Shown here: piece after piece, positions 26,201 through 37,329 of the stretch
Layout of the letters: every line of letters starts with the position of its first letter
How positions within the stretch are numbered: position 1 is the stretch's first letter
Source of the DNA: Pseudomonadota bacterium
Lineage (GTDB): Bacteria > Pseudomonadota > Alphaproteobacteria > Acetobacterales > Acetobacteraceae
Assembly: GCA_021849425.1 (NCBI GenBank)
Contig: JAJZSY010000001.1
Location: 124,001 to 188,000 of the forward strand
Reading direction: 5' to 3'
Length of the DNA: 64,000 nucleotides
Made by a program: the position numbers and the translations under genes
Notes under the pieces: generated by a model
What the model saw: only the letters and a program-made list of their open reading frames with translations
Database searches by the model: none
Told to the model about the DNA's origin: nothing

Positions 26201-27905
26201 TGAGCGCGAAGACGTGGAGCTGGCCACCGCGCGGCGCCTTGGCGAGCGAGGCGCCGAGCTTGCCCGACCACAGCGGCCACACGCCGCCCCAGCCCGACCA
26301 GACCGCGACATACTGCTTGCCGTCGACCTTGTAGGAGATCGGATTGGCGATCACGCCGGAGCCGAGATAGGGGCTCTTCCAGAGGATTTTTCCGGTTTTC
26401 GCGTTGAAGGCGTAGAGATGACCGTCGGTCGTGCCGGAGAAGACGAGGCCGCCGGAGGTCGCCATCGCGCCGCCATCCCACGGCTCCTTGGTGGCGTGCT
26501 GCCAGACCTGCTTGCCGGTGGACAGGTTGATCGCCTGGATCGACCCCATGTGGTGCGGCGAGGCGGGGTCGGGCTTCATCTCGAAGGTTTCGCCGAGATA
26601 GGGCAGGCCCGCGGCGTAGCTGACCGGCGCGCCCTTCATCGTCATGCAGGCGTGCAGGGTGGGGACATAGGCCATGTTGGTCGCGGGATCGACCGCGCCG
26701 GGCCACCAGTTCTTGCCGCCGAGGAAGCTCGGGCAGGTGAAGATCTGCTTGTCGAGCGCGGGCTGGAGTTTCGGGTTGTTGACGGCGTGGCCATCCTTGA
26801 TCCCGGTGATCGAGGTGTCGTGCACGAAGGGCACGGCGTAGATCAGCTTTCCGGTCTCGCGGTTGATGGCGTAGAAATAGCCGTTGCGGTTCGCCTCGAC
26901 CAGGGCGTGGTAGGGTTTGCCCTTGACGGTGATGTCGGCGAGCTGGGCGGTGTTCACACCGTCATAGTCCCAGGTGTCGTTGCGGGTGTACTGGTAGTGC
27001 CACTTGATCGCGCCGGTGTTGGGGTCGATCGCGATGACGCTGTCGGAATAGAGGTTGTGGCCGGGGCGCATCGAGGCGAGCCACGGGCCGGGATTGCCCA
27101 CACCCCAGAAGAGTTCCTTGGTTTTCGGATCGTAGGTGCCGGTCATCCACGGGCTGCCGCCGCCATGCTTGTAGGCGCCGGCCGGCCAGGTCTTGCCGCC
27201 GGGCTCGGTCGGCGAGGGGATGGTGTGAGTTTTCCAGAGCAGCTTGCCGGTCTGTGCGTCGAGCCCGACGATGAAGCCGCGGGCGCCGTATTCGCCGCCG
27301 CCGGCGCCGATGATCACTTTACCGTCGACGACCAGCGGGGCCTCGGAGATCGAGTAGCCGATACCCGGCTTTTCGAGGGCGACGTTCCACAGAACCTTGC
27401 CGGTTTTCGCATCGAAGGCGAGGACGTGATTGTCCAGCGTGCCCATGAAGACTTCGTTGCCATAGACGGCGACGCCGCGATTGTTGGTGTCGCAGCAGAT
27501 CGTCTTCAGCGCGGCCTTGGGAAGATCGTAGTCGTATTCCCAGAGTTTCTGGCCGGTCTTGGCGTTGAAGGCGATGAGATGATCGAGCGGGGTGGTGGCG
27601 AACATGTAGTCGCCATTGACGATCGGCGTGCCTTCGAAACCGTCGGGGATGTCGATTTTCGCGGACGACCAGGCGGCCTTGAGGTTGTGGACGTTCTTCG
27701 TGTTGATCTGCGCGAAGGGCGCGTAGTCGTCGCCGGCGTAGCTGCGGTTGTACATCAGCCAGCCATTGGAGGCGGAGGCGCCATCGAGCCGGGCCTGGGT
27801 GACGCTCGGATAGGCGGGCTGGGCCGCGGCGGCGCCGGCGGCGAGCAGCGTGCCGGCGAGCGCGCCGAGCAGCGCGGTTCCGGTTCTGGCGAGTCGTGAC
27901 TTCAT
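26193..27905 (-). CDS. PQQ-dependent alcohol dehydrogenase, probably lanthanide-type
   Basis: A 570-residue periplasmic quinoprotein with an eight-bladed propeller and no heme domain. A signal peptide ends near AAAAQP (~30). Blade motifs such as GKVLWNVALEKP recur. The vicinal disulfide is Cys137-Cys138 (TICCDTNNRG). The catalytic Asp is at 313 in NDTWDYDGVN, and Asp315 two residues on is the extra ligand typical of lanthanide-dependent enzymes (XoxF, ExaF, PedH); calcium types have Ala or Ser there. It oxidises a primary alcohol such as ethanol or methanol; substrate is not determined. It lies 62 bases after DUF779 in the operon, with GGGAG before the ATG. Confidence 0.92.
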   Translation of the reverse strand: MKSRLARTGTALLGALAGTLLAAGAAAAQPAYPSVTQARLDGASASNGWLMYNRSYAGDDYAPFAQINTKNVHNLKAAWSSAKIDIPDGFEGTPIVNGDYMFATTPLDHLIAFNAKTGQKLWEYDYDLPKAALKTICCDTNNRGVAVYGNEVFMGTLDNHVLAFDAKTGKVLWNVALEKPGIGYSISEAPLVVDGKVIIGAGGGEYGARGFIVGLDAQTGKLLWKTHTIPSPTEPGGKTWPAGAYKHGGGSPWMTGTYDPKTKELFWGVGNPGPWLASMRPGHNLYSDSVIAIDPNTGAIKWHYQYTRNDTWDYDGVNTAQLADITVKGKPYHALVEANRNGYFYAINRETGKLIYAVPFVHDTSITGIKDGHAVNNPKLQPALDKQIFTCPSFLGGKNWWPGAVDPATNMAYVPTLHACMTMKGAPVSYAAGLPYLGETFEMKPDPASPHHMGSIQAINLSTGKQVWQHATKEPWDGGAMATSGGLVFSGTTDGHLYAFNAKTGKILWKSPYLGSGVIANPISYKVDGKQYVAVWSGWGGVWPLWSGKLGASLAKAPRGGQLHVFALNG

Positions 27906-27967
27906 GAAGGTCTCCCTAAGAGTTTCTGGTGTTGTGAGGGTTGAAGGAGCGGCGCTTCTGCGCGCCG

Positions 27968-28363
27968 TCAGGCTTGGGGAGCCCGGGCGGCGGCGGCGAC
28001 GTTTGCCGCGGCGGCCTCGTTCGGAAACAGCCGCGAGCGCACATGAAAGCGCAGCCCGGTGCCGTTGTCGAGCGAGAACATCCCGCCGATGCCGGCGACG
28101 ACGTCGATGACGAGCTGGGTGTGACGCCAGTACTCGAACTGCGACGCGCCGATATGGAACGGCGCGCCGCCGATGCTCCCGAGGCAGATATCGTCCGGGG
28201 AAACGACGAAATCCGCCTGCGGGTAGCACATCGGCGCCGAACCGTCGCAGCAGCCGCCCGACTGGTGGAACAGGACCGGGCCATGACGCGCCGTGAGTTC
28301 GGCGATCAGCGCGAGGGCCGATGGCGTCGCGATCACGCGCGGGGGATGATCCGGTCCTGTCAT
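27968..28363 (-). CDS. DUF779 protein
   Basis: A 131-residue DUF779 protein. Blocks: ALALIAELTARHGPVLFHQS, then GGCCDGSAPMCYPQADF with three cysteines and CLGSIGGAPFHIGASQFEYW, and the C-terminal GMFSLDNGTGLRFHVRSRLF. DUF779 genes almost always sit next to acetaldehyde-type dehydrogenases; the role is unknown, possibly metal- or redox-linked given the Cys-rich patch. The ATG is 2 bases after the aldehyde dehydrogenase stop, so it is translationally coupled. Confidence 0.92.
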   Translation of the reverse strand: MTGPDHPPRVIATPSALALIAELTARHGPVLFHQSGGCCDGSAPMCYPQADFVVSPDDICLGSIGGAPFHIGASQFEYWRHTQLVIDVVAGIGGMFSLDNGTGLRFHVRSRLFPNEAAAANVAAAARAPQA

Positions 28364-28365
28364 GG

Positions 28366-29898
<1,533 letters not shown>

Positions 29899-29960
29899 GG
29901 TCTGGTCCTCCTTCTGGCGGCCTCGGGACGGGCCGCGCCGATTGTTTCGCAGGATGATGA

Positions 29961-29976
29961 GCAAATGCCGTGCCAA
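29961..29976 (-). promoter_or_regulatory. Sigma-54 promoter of the alcohol-oxidation operon
   Basis: On the minus strand the sequence is TTGGCACGGCATTTGC: the -24 element TGGCACG, four bases, then the -12 element TTGC. It matches the RpoN consensus essentially perfectly and lies 63 bases upstream of the aldehyde dehydrogenase ATG. Confidence 0.88.
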
Positions 29977-30036
29977 AGCCGCGACATGGCGCGGCGCGGG
30001 GGTTTGCGCGGCCGGGAGCGGCGATGCCGGGGCGGC

Positions 30037-30078
30037 GGGACGTCCCGATCGGGGACACTGTCCCAAAACGGGACGTGT
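30037..30078 (-). promoter_or_regulatory. Palindromic upstream activating sites for the AcoR-type regulator
   Basis: Two palindromes sharing GGGAC/GTCCC: GGGACGTCCC (30037-30046), and ACACTGTCCC with GGGACGTGT around AAAAC (30055-30078). They lie about 60-115 bases upstream of the sigma-54 promoter, where enhancer-binding proteins normally bind. That the divergent regulator binds them is inferred from position. Confidence 0.65.
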
Positions 30079-30184
30079 CGCATTGTTCCGTTGCGCCGCC
30101 GGGACGCCGGGCCTAGTGTCAGGCAAACATGACGCGGCCGCGAAAAGGCCGCGCGAGCGAGGAAACGCAGGACGGACGCCGCCG

Positions 30185-32152
30185 ATGGACCATCATTCCG
30201 CACAACACGAGGACAGGCCGGCGCGGTTGCGGGCCGGCAAGGAGCGGCTCTGCGCCGGGCTGGACGGGGCGGCGCCGAACGCGCTGCTGGCGCGCTCGTG
30301 GCAGCGCTGCGTCAGCGCCGGGCTGGCGCCGGATCTCGGCGCGCGGGAGGCGCCGCATCTGGACGGGGTCGAGCTGCGCGAGGCGCGCGAGCGGGTTTCC
30401 GACCTCGCACTGCGGGCGCGGCCGATCATCGACTATCTCTACGGGCAGATCAGGGATTCCGGCTGCGTCGTGCTGCTGTCGGGCCCGGACGGGTTCCTGC
30501 TGGACGCGGTGGGCGATGCGAGCTTCACCGGGCGGGCGGCGAAGGTGGCGCTGCTGCCGGGGGCGAGCTGGGCGGAAGCGGACCGGGGGACCAACGCGGT
30601 GGGCACCGCGCTGATCGAGGCGGCGCCGGTCGTCGTTCACGGCGCGGAGCATTTCCTGGAGCGGAACAATTTTCTCGCCTGCGCCGCCTCGCCGCTGATC
30701 GCCTCGACCGGCGAGCTGCTCGGCGTGATCGACATTTCCTGCGACCAGCGGGTGTATCATCCGCACACGTTCGGCCTGGTGCGGGCGGCGGCGCAGATGA
30801 TCGAGACCAGGATGTTCGAGATGTCACATCTGCGTGACATCAAGCTGCGGTTTCACACGGCGCGGCAGGGGATCGGCACGCCGGGCGAGGCGGCGGTGGC
30901 GCTGGGCGGCGACGGCACGCTGCGCGGGGCGAACGGCGTGGCGATGGAGATGCTGGGGCTGCGGCGGAAGGATCTGGGGGCGGCGCCGGTGAGCGCGTTC
31001 TTTCACGACACGCTGGAGGCGCTGCTGGCGCGCGAGCGGCGCGGCGGCGGCGAGCCGGTGGAGCTGCGCGGGCCGGACGGGCGGCGGCTGTTCCTGCGCA
31101 TCGACATGCCGCGCGCGCCGCGGGCGCCGCGGGCGGCGACGATCTGGCCGAGCGACGCGCTGGCCGCACTGGAGACCGGCGATGCGCTGGTGGCGCGGGC
31201 GATCGGCCAGGCGCGGCGGGCGCTGGGGCGGGCGATCCCGATCCTGATCCATGGCGAGACCGGGGTGGGCAAGGACGTGATGGCAAGGGCGATCCACGCC
31301 TCGGGGCCGCGGCGGGGCGGGCCGTTCGTCGCCGTCAACTGCGCGGCGCTGCCGGAGACGATGATCGAGGCGGAGCTGTTCGGCTACGGGCCCGGCGCCT
31401 TTACCGGGGCGCGGCGCGAGGGCGCGCCGGGGCGCATCCGCGAGGCGGCGGGGGGCGTGCTGTTCCTCGACGAGATCGGCGACATGCCGCTGGCGATGCA
31501 GACGCGGCTGCTGCGGGTGCTGGAGGAGCGGGTGGTGACGCCGCTGGGCGGCAAGCCGGTGGCGGTGGATTTCGCGCTGCTCTGCGCCACCAACCGCGAC
31601 CTGCGGCGGGCGGTGGCCGAGGGGCGGTTCCGCGCCGACCTGTTCTACCGGATCAACGGGCTCGGCATCACCCTGCCGCCGCTGCGCCAGCGCGCCGACC
31701 TCGACGCGCTGATCGGGCGGATTCTCGGCGGCGAGGGCGAGGCCGGGGCGCGGCGGCTGGCACCGTCGCTGCGCGCGGCGTTCGGCGCCTATCACTGGCC
31801 GGGCAATATCCGCCAGCTCGCCAATGTGCTGCGGATCGGCCAGTCGATGTGCGATCCGGAGGAGAGCGAGATCGGCTGGGAGCATCTGCCGGACGACGTG
31901 GCCGAGGAGCTGCGCGGCGGCGCGGCGGGCGGACAGGATGGGGTCGGGCAGGATGGGGCCGGGTCCGACGCGATGATGGCGGCGGGCCGGATGGCGACGG
32001 GCGGGGCGGCGTCGCTGCGCGAGGGGTCGGACCGGCTGATCCTGCGCGCGATCGAGGCGGCGGAGGGGAACATGAGCCGGGCGGCGCGGCGGCTCGGCAT
32101 CAGCCGCAACACGCTCTATCGCCGGCTCGCGCAGATCCGCGCCACGGGCTGA
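30185..32152 (+). CDS. Sigma-54-dependent activator, AcoR type
   Basis: A 655-residue enhancer-binding protein. Order: an N-terminal sensory GAF-like region (~50-210: [45 protein letters not shown]), a PAS-like stretch (~225-330), an AAA+ domain (~345-560) with Walker A GETGVGKD, the sigma-54 contact loop GAFTGA and Walker [14 protein letters not shown], and a Fis-type HTH at the end ([20 protein letters not shown]). This layout is that of AcoR/AcxR regulators of acetoin, alcohol and ketone pathways. It is divergent from the operon with sigma-54 promoter and GGGAC sites between. The inducer is unknown. Confidence 0.93.
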   Translation: MDHHSAQHEDRPARLRAGKERLCAGLDGAAPNALLARSWQRCVSAGLAPDLGAREAPHLDGVELREARERVSDLALRARPIIDYLYGQIRDSGCVVLLSGPDGFLLDAVGDASFTGRAAKVALLPGASWAEADRGTNAVGTALIEAAPVVVHGAEHFLERNNFLACAASPLIASTGELLGVIDISCDQRVYHPHTFGLVRAAAQMIETRMFEMSHLRDIKLRFHTARQGIGTPGEAAVALGGDGTLRGANGVAMEMLGLRRKDLGAAPVSAFFHDTLEALLARERRGGGEPVELRGPDGRRLFLRIDMPRAPRAPRAATIWPSDALAALETGDALVARAIGQARRALGRAIPILIHGETGVGKDVMARAIHASGPRRGGPFVAVNCAALPETMIEAELFGYGPGAFTGARREGAPGRIREAAGGVLFLDEIGDMPLAMQTRLLRVLEERVVTPLGGKPVAVDFALLCATNRDLRRAVAEGRFRADLFYRINGLGITLPPLRQRADLDALIGRILGGEGEAGARRLAPSLRAAFGAYHWPGNIRQLANVLRIGQSMCDPEESEIGWEHLPDDVAEELRGGAAGGQDGVGQDGAGSDAMMAAGRMATGGAASLREGSDRLILRAIEAAEGNMSRAARRLGISRNTLYRRLAQIRATG

Positions 32153-32162
32153 GGACGACGCC

Positions 32163-33053
32163 CTACAGCAGGGCGGGGATGGCGGCGGCGAGGGTTGCGA
32201 ACAGGCGGGTGAGGCCGGCTTGCAGCGCCGCGAAGCCGGGGCCGCGGAGGAGTTCCGCCTCGTCCATGTAGAGCGCGCGGGCGATCTCGATCTGCACGAC
32301 ATGGACGTGCTCGCGCGGGCGGCCATAGTGGCGGGTGACATAGCCGCCGGCATAGGGATCGTTGCGGCGGAGGATGAAGCCCTCGCCGCGCAGCGCCTGT
32401 TCGACCAGCTGCACGATCGGCCGGGCGCAGGCGGCACCGTGCAGGTCGCCCACCACGATGTCAGGCCCGTGGCCGTGGGCGATGCCGGGCAGGCGCGGCA
32501 TCGAATGGATGTCGAGCAGGAGGCAGGCGCCGAAGGCGGCGCGGGTTTCGGCGATCAGCCCGGCAAGGGCGGCGTGATAGGGGCGCCAGCAGGCTTCGAT
32601 CCGCGCCACCGCCTCGGCGAAGCGGAGCTTGCCGCGGTAGATCGGCTCGCCGGAGGCGACGACGCGGGCGATGGTGCCGAGGCCGGCGGCGACGCGGGGG
32701 CTGGCCACGTTGACATAGGGCGGCAGCTTATCCGCGAACATCGCCGGGTCGAGCTCCCAGGGCTCGCGATTGACGTCGCACCAGGCGCGGGGGAAGCGGG
32801 CGGCGAGCAGCGGCAGGCCGAGGCCGGGGGCGCCGGCGCACAGCTCGTCGACAAAGCAGTCCTCGCTCTTGCGCAGGGCGCGGGAATCGAGCCGGGAGAG
32901 GGCGAGGAAATCGGGCGCATAGGCGCGGCCGGAATGCGGCGAGGCGATGACGAGCGGGGCTGTCTGGCGCGGCGGGCGGGTGAGGATGCAGGGACCGGGG
33001 TCCGCATCGGCGCGGGCGGCGGCGGGTTCGGAGCGCGGGGAAGCCAGATCCAT
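32163..33053 (-). CDS. N-formylglutamate amidohydrolase family protein
   Basis: A 296-residue FGase-family protein. Visible blocks are PLVIASPHSGRAYAPDFLA, LRKSEDCFVDELCAGAPGLG, FPRAWCDVNREPWELDP, LLDIHSMPRLPG and DIVVGDLHGAACARPIV. N-formylglutamate amidohydrolase (HutG) ends one histidine degradation route, but many members have other substrates and no hut genes are nearby. No signal peptide. It is convergent with the AcoR-type regulator, 10 bases apart. Confidence 0.88.
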   Translation of the reverse strand: MDLASPRSEPAAARADADPGPCILTRPPRQTAPLVIASPHSGRAYAPDFLALSRLDSRALRKSEDCFVDELCAGAPGLGLPLLAARFPRAWCDVNREPWELDPAMFADKLPPYVNVASPRVAAGLGTIARVVASGEPIYRGKLRFAEAVARIEACWRPYHAALAGLIAETRAAFGACLLLDIHSMPRLPGIAHGHGPDIVVGDLHGAACARPIVQLVEQALRGEGFILRRNDPYAGGYVTRHYGRPREHVHVVQIEIARALYMDEAELLRGPGFAALQAGLTRLFATLAAAIPALL

Positions 33054-33097
33054 GACGGATCATAAAGCCGATGCGGCGGCGCGCGGTCAATGACGCG

Positions 33098-33232
33098 GCG
33101 ACCGCCGGGCCGATGCAGATCAAGCAGCGCCGGCGACCGCCGGGCCGGCGCAGATCAAGCGGCGCCGGCGACCGCCGGGCCGGCGCAGATCAAGCGGCGC
33201 CGGCGACCGCCGGGCCGGCGCCAGCTTCCAGC
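33098..33232. repeat. 35-bp minisatellite, ~3.8 copies
   Basis: Units begin with GCGACCGCCGGGCCG at 33098, 33133, 33168 and 33203; copies 2 and 3 are nearly identical and continue with CAGATCAAGCGGCGCCG. The last copy decays. It sits in the spacer between the amidohydrolase and DUF4168 genes and is not in a convincing reading frame. Confidence 0.92.
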
Positions 33233-33264
33233 GGCGCGGGCGCGGCGATCAGGGCGTCAGGCGG

Positions 33265-33681
33265 TCATTTCTGGGGGGAGAGTCCGGCTGCGGCGAAGAG
33301 CCGGGCGCGCAAAGCCGGGTTCTGCCGGGCCTCGGCCAGCACCTGGTCGTATTGCCGTACCGTAAGGCCCTGCGCGGTGATCGCGGCGCTCGCCTTGTCC
33401 TTCGCGGCGGCGATCAGGCGCTGCTTGCCGGCGGGATCGGTGGTGTGGGCGAGTTTCGCGCCATAGGTGTGATTGATGTCGAGCACCTGGTGCAGCGCCT
33501 TGCCGGCCTTGGCGACGGTTTGCGGCGAGGCGGCGGGGGCGGCTTGCATCGAGCCGGTGGTGGGCGCCGGCATCGGGGTGGGGGCGCTTTGCGGCGCGGT
33601 CGCGGCGAAAGCGGGGGATGCCCCGAGGGCGGCGGCGAACAGGGCGACGGCGCCGGCGCGGAAAAGGGTTTGGTCTGTCAT
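33265..33681 (-). CDS. DUF4168 domain exported protein
   Basis: A 138-residue exported protein. The signal peptide is MTDQTLFRAGAVALFAAALG with cleavage after AFA (~27), then a Pro/Ala-rich stretch to ~50, then a helical DUF4168 domain (VAKAGKALHQVLDINHTYGA, GLTVRQYDQVLAEARQNPAL). The family has no established function; it is often found as a small periplasmic helical protein. GGAGG lies ~8 bases before the ATG. A strong 17-bp inverted repeat lies upstream at 33753-33799. Confidence 0.82.
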   Translation of the reverse strand: MTDQTLFRAGAVALFAAALGASPAFAATAPQSAPTPMPAPTTGSMQAAPAASPQTVAKAGKALHQVLDINHTYGAKLAHTTDPAGKQRLIAAAKDKASAAITAQGLTVRQYDQVLAEARQNPALRARLFAAAGLSPQK

Positions 33682-33752
33682 GGCAGATCCTCCGTGGAGT
33701 GTCCGCCGCGGTCGGGCAGTGAGAGCAGCTTCCGGCGCGCGGCAGCGAACTT

Positions 33753-33799
33753 CACGGCCGCGCGGCGGCGGCGGGCCGCACGGCCGCCGCGCGGCCGTG
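33753..33799. repeat. Perfect 17-bp inverted repeat
   Basis: CACGGCCGCGCGGCGGC (33753-33769) and GCCGCCGCGCGGCCGTG (33783-33799) with a 13-base loop. It lies between mfd and the DUF4168 gene and could serve as a terminator of mfd, though there is no T-run. Confidence 0.85.
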
Positions 33800-33894
33800 G
33801 ACCGGGGCGGCCGAGGAGCGGCCGCCTTCCTCACGCAAAGATGAGGACCGGGGCCGCCGGGACAAGTTTCGATTTGTTTAGTTACGCCGCCGGA

Positions 33895-36800
33895 TCATGC
33901 GGCTTTCGACTGGTCGAGAATCCGCTGGAGATTGGCCACGATGTCCCGCGCGGCGGCGAGGCGGGCCTTCACGTCCATCTCGCGGACCATGACCAGCTTG
34001 TGGTCCGGGCGCAGGCGGAGCAGGCCGGCGCGGGTGGCGAGCCAGGAGACGAGGCCGCCGGGATTGGCGAAGGCGTTGCCGCGGAAGGCGACGACCATGC
34101 CCTTCGGCCCGGCCTCCAGCTTCTCGACGCCGACGGCGCGGCAGGCGCGCTTGAGCGCCACGGTGGCGAGCAGGTTTTCCACCTCCTCGGGCATCGGGCC
34201 GAAGCGGTCGACCAGTTCGGCGGCGAGCGCCTCGCTCTCGGCGTCGGTCGCGAGCCCGCCGATGCGGCGGTAGAGGCCGAGGCGGACCGGCAGGTCGGCG
34301 ACATAGGGCTCGGGGATGAGGACGGGCAGGCCGAGGCTGATATTCGGCGTCCAGTCCCGCGCGGCCTCGCGCGATTCGCCGCCGCCGGCAGCCCGCAGCT
34401 CGGCCACCGCATCCTCCAGCATCTGCTGATAAAGCTCGATGCCGACCTCGCGGATATGGCCGGACTGCTCGTCGCCCAGCAGGTTGCCGGCGCCGCGCAG
34501 GTCGAGATCGTGCGAGGCGAGGGTGAAGCCGGCGCCGAGGGTGTCGAGCGTCTGCATCACTTCGAGGCGTTTCTGCGAGGAGGCGGCGAGCGTGTGCGCG
34601 GCGGGCCAGGTGAGATAGGCGTAGCCGCGCTGCTTGCCGCGGCCGACGCGGCCGCGCAGCTGGTAGAGCTGGCCGAGGCCGAAGAGATCGGCGCGCCAGA
34701 TCAGGATGGTGTTCACCGCCGGCATGTCGAGCCCGGATTCGACGATGTTGGTGGCGAGCAGGACGTCGTGCTTGCCCTCGCTGAACTCGGTCATCACCCG
34801 CTCGATCTCGGTGGGCGGCAGGCGGCCATGGGCGGTGGCGGTGCGCAGGTCCGGCGCGATCTCGGCCAGGCGCTCGCGCATCCGGTCGATATCCTCGATA
34901 TGCGGGACGACGCAGAAGATCTGCCCGCCGCGGAAGCGCTCGCGGGCGATGGCCTCGCGGATCACCAGCTTGTCCCACGGCATGATGAAGGTGCGCACGG
35001 CGAGGCGGTCGACCGGCGGGGTGGTGATCAGCGAGAGGTCGCGCACGCCGGTGAGCGCGAGCTGGAGGGTGCGGGGGATCGGCGTCGCGGTCAGGGTGAG
35101 GACGTGGATGTCCGCCTTGAGCTGCTTGAGCCGTTCCTTGTGGGCGACGCCGAAATGCTGCTCCTCGTCGACGATGAGGAGGGCGAGATCGGCGAAGGCG
35201 ATGGTTTTGGAGAGCAGCGCGTGGGTGCCGACGACGATGTTCACCGTGCCGTCGGCGAGGCCGGCCTTCACCTTCGCGGTGTCCTTGGCGGAGACGAGGC
35301 GGGAGAGCTGCTCGACGCGGATGGGCAGGCCGGCGAAGCGCTCGGAGAACAGGCGGTAGTGCTGGCGGGCGAGCAGCGTGGTGGGCACCACCACGGCGAC
35401 CTGGGCGCCGGACATCGCGGCGATGAAGGCGGCGCGGAGAGCGACCTCGGTCTTGCCGAAGCCGACATCGCCGCAGACCAGGCGGTCCATCGGCTTGCCG
35501 GCGGCGAGATCTTCCATGACGTCGGCGATGGCGCGGGCCTGGTCCTCGGTTTCGGTGTAGGGGAAGCGGGCGCAGAATTCGGCGAAGGCGCCATCGTCGG
35601 CGGCGAGGATCGCGGCGTCGTGCAGCTTGCGCTCGGCGGCGATGCGGATGAGGCCGGCCGCCATTTCGCGGATGCGGTTGCGGGCCTTGGCCTTGCGCGC
35701 CTGCCAGGAGGCGCCGCCCAGGCGGTCGAGCCCGACGCCGGCGGTCTCGCTGCCGAAGCGGGAGAGCATGTCGATGTTCTCGACCGGCAGGAAGAGCTTC
35801 TGGTCGCCATCGTAGAGGATGCGCAGGCAGTCATGCGGCGCGCCCTCGACGCTCAGCGTCACCAGACCATCGTAGCGGCCGATGCCGTGATCCTGATGGA
35901 CGACGAGATCGCCCTCGGCGATTTCGGTGGCGTCGGCGATGAACTGGTCGGCGCGCTGGCGGCGGCGCGGCGGGCGGGCGATGCGCTGGCCGAGCAGGTC
36001 CTGCTCGGCGACGATGGCGAGATCGTCGGCGACATAGCCGCGTTCGAGGCCGAGAACGGCGAGCAGCACGGCGTCGCCCTGGGCGATGCGGGCCTCGGCG
36101 GCGTTGTCGATCGGGATCGACCGCATGCCGTGGTCGCGCAGCAGGGCGGCGAGACGGTCGCGCGAGCCGGCGGACCAGGCGGCGAGGACGACGCGGCGCC
36201 CGGCCTCGCGCCAGCGGGCGGCGAGCAGGCGGAATTCGTCATAGACCGAGGCGATGCCCTGGGCGGAGGCGAGGATGGCGCCGGGACGGCCGCCGGCTTC
36301 GACACCCTCGGCCCCGTCGGGCCGGGCGAAGGGGGAGAACACCGTGGCCCCGCGGGCGCGGAGCAGCGTATCGAGGCCGGCGCGGTCGAGATAGAGGCTG
36401 GCGGGCGGAATCGGCCGGTAGGGCGCCTCGCCGGCGCGGGGCGGGGCGCGGCGGGCTTCGTAATGATCGGCGATCATCTCGAAGCGGGCGGCGGCGGCCT
36501 CCTCGGCCTGGTGGTCGAGGCTGATGGCGGCACCGGGCGCATAGTCGAACACGGTTTCCATCGTCTCGCAGAAGAGCGGAGCAAAATGCTCCATGCCGGG
36601 CTGGCGGCGGCCCTCGGAGACGGCCTCGTAAAGCGGGTCGGCCTGCGCCGCGGCGCCGAACATCTCGCGAAAGCCGGTGCGGAAGCGGCTGACCGCCTCG
36701 GCATCGAGCGGCAGTTCGGTGGCGGGGCGGAAGGTGAGCTGCGCCAGCGCCTCGCCGCTGCGCTGGGTGCCGGGATCGAAGCGGCGGAGCGTGTCCACCG

Positions 36801-37329
36801 TGTCGCCGAACAGGTCGATGCGGGCGGGGGATGGCTCGCCGGCGGGCCAGACGTCGAAAATGCCGCCGCGGACGGCGAAATCGCCGGGCTCCATCACGGT
36901 GCCGACGCGGTGATAGCCGCGCTGTTCGAGGAAGCGGGCGAGATCGTCCGGGGCGGCGGCGCCGCCGGGGGCGATGGTGCGGCTGGCGCCGGCGAAGCGG
37001 GCGCGCGGCGGGGTGCGCTGGAGTGCGGCGTTCACCGTGGTCAGCACGATGCGGGTGCCCTTGGCCGGTTCCAGCAGCCGGGCCAGGGCGGCGACGCGAT
37101 CGGAGACGATGGCCGGGTTGGGCGAGACGCGGTCGTAGGGCAGGCAGTCCCAGGCGGGGAAGCGGATGATTTCGGCGGTAGGGGCGAAGAAGGCGAGCGC
37201 GTCCTCCAGCCGGGCGAGGCGGGCATCGTCGCGCGCGATGTGCAGCACCGTGCCGGCCTCGGCGGCGCGGCGGGCGATCAGGTCGGCGTCGAACCCTTCC
37301 GGCGCGCCGTAGACGGGAAGCAGGCTCAT
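33895..37329 (-). CDS. mfd: Transcription-repair coupling factor
   Basis: A 1144-residue Mfd, which removes stalled RNA polymerase and recruits UvrA. The N-terminal UvrB-homology part (~1-350), the RNA polymerase-interaction domain (DLVVHQDHGIGRYDG and YDGDQKLFLPVENID, ~470-560), the translocase motifs GDVGFGKTEVALRAAF (Walker A), LLIVDEEQHFGVAHKE and TLTATPIPRTLQLAL, and TRCF-type VGRGKQRGYAYLTW are all present, plus the C-terminal TRCF domain. Its ATG overlaps the sdhE stop by 4 bases (ATGA). Length is normal. It has a long antisense open frame that I reject. Confidence 0.97.
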   Translation of the reverse strand: MSLLPVYGAPEGFDADLIARRAAEAGTVLHIARDDARLARLEDALAFFAPTAEIIRFPAWDCLPYDRVSPNPAIVSDRVAALARLLEPAKGTRIVLTTVNAALQRTPPRARFAGASRTIAPGGAAAPDDLARFLEQRGYHRVGTVMEPGDFAVRGGIFDVWPAGEPSPARIDLFGDTVDTLRRFDPGTQRSGEALAQLTFRPATELPLDAEAVSRFRTGFREMFGAAAQADPLYEAVSEGRRQPGMEHFAPLFCETMETVFDYAPGAAISLDHQAEEAAAARFEMIADHYEARRAPPRAGEAPYRPIPPASLYLDRAGLDTLLRARGATVFSPFARPDGAEGVEAGGRPGAILASAQGIASVYDEFRLLAARWREAGRRVVLAAWSAGSRDRLAALLRDHGMRSIPIDNAAEARIAQGDAVLLAVLGLERGYVADDLAIVAEQDLLGQRIARPPRRRQRADQFIADATEIAEGDLVVHQDHGIGRYDGLVTLSVEGAPHDCLRILYDGDQKLFLPVENIDMLSRFGSETAGVGLDRLGGASWQARKAKARNRIREMAAGLIRIAAERKLHDAAILAADDGAFAEFCARFPYTETEDQARAIADVMEDLAAGKPMDRLVCGDVGFGKTEVALRAAFIAAMSGAQVAVVVPTTLLARQHYRLFSERFAGLPIRVEQLSRLVSAKDTAKVKAGLADGTVNIVVGTHALLSKTIAFADLALLIVDEEQHFGVAHKERLKQLKADIHVLTLTATPIPRTLQLALTGVRDLSLITTPPVDRLAVRTFIMPWDKLVIREAIARERFRGGQIFCVVPHIEDIDRMRERLAEIAPDLRTATAHGRLPPTEIERVMTEFSEGKHDVLLATNIVESGLDMPAVNTILIWRADLFGLGQLYQLRGRVGRGKQRGYAYLTWPAAHTLAASSQKRLEVMQTLDTLGAGFTLASHDLDLRGAGNLLGDEQSGHIREVGIELYQQMLEDAVAELRAAGGGESREAARDWTPNISLGLPVLIPEPYVADLPVRLGLYRRIGGLATDAESEALAAELVDRFGPMPEEVENLLATVALKRACRAVGVEKLEAGPKGMVVAFRGNAFANPGGLVSWLATRAGLLRLRPDHKLVMVREMDVKARLAAARDIVANLQRILDQSKAA

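Noticed and set aside
25340-26311. Longer MxaJ-like protein starting near 26311
   Set aside because: That region belongs to the end of the PQQ dehydrogenase; the ATG at 26200 is the sensible start.
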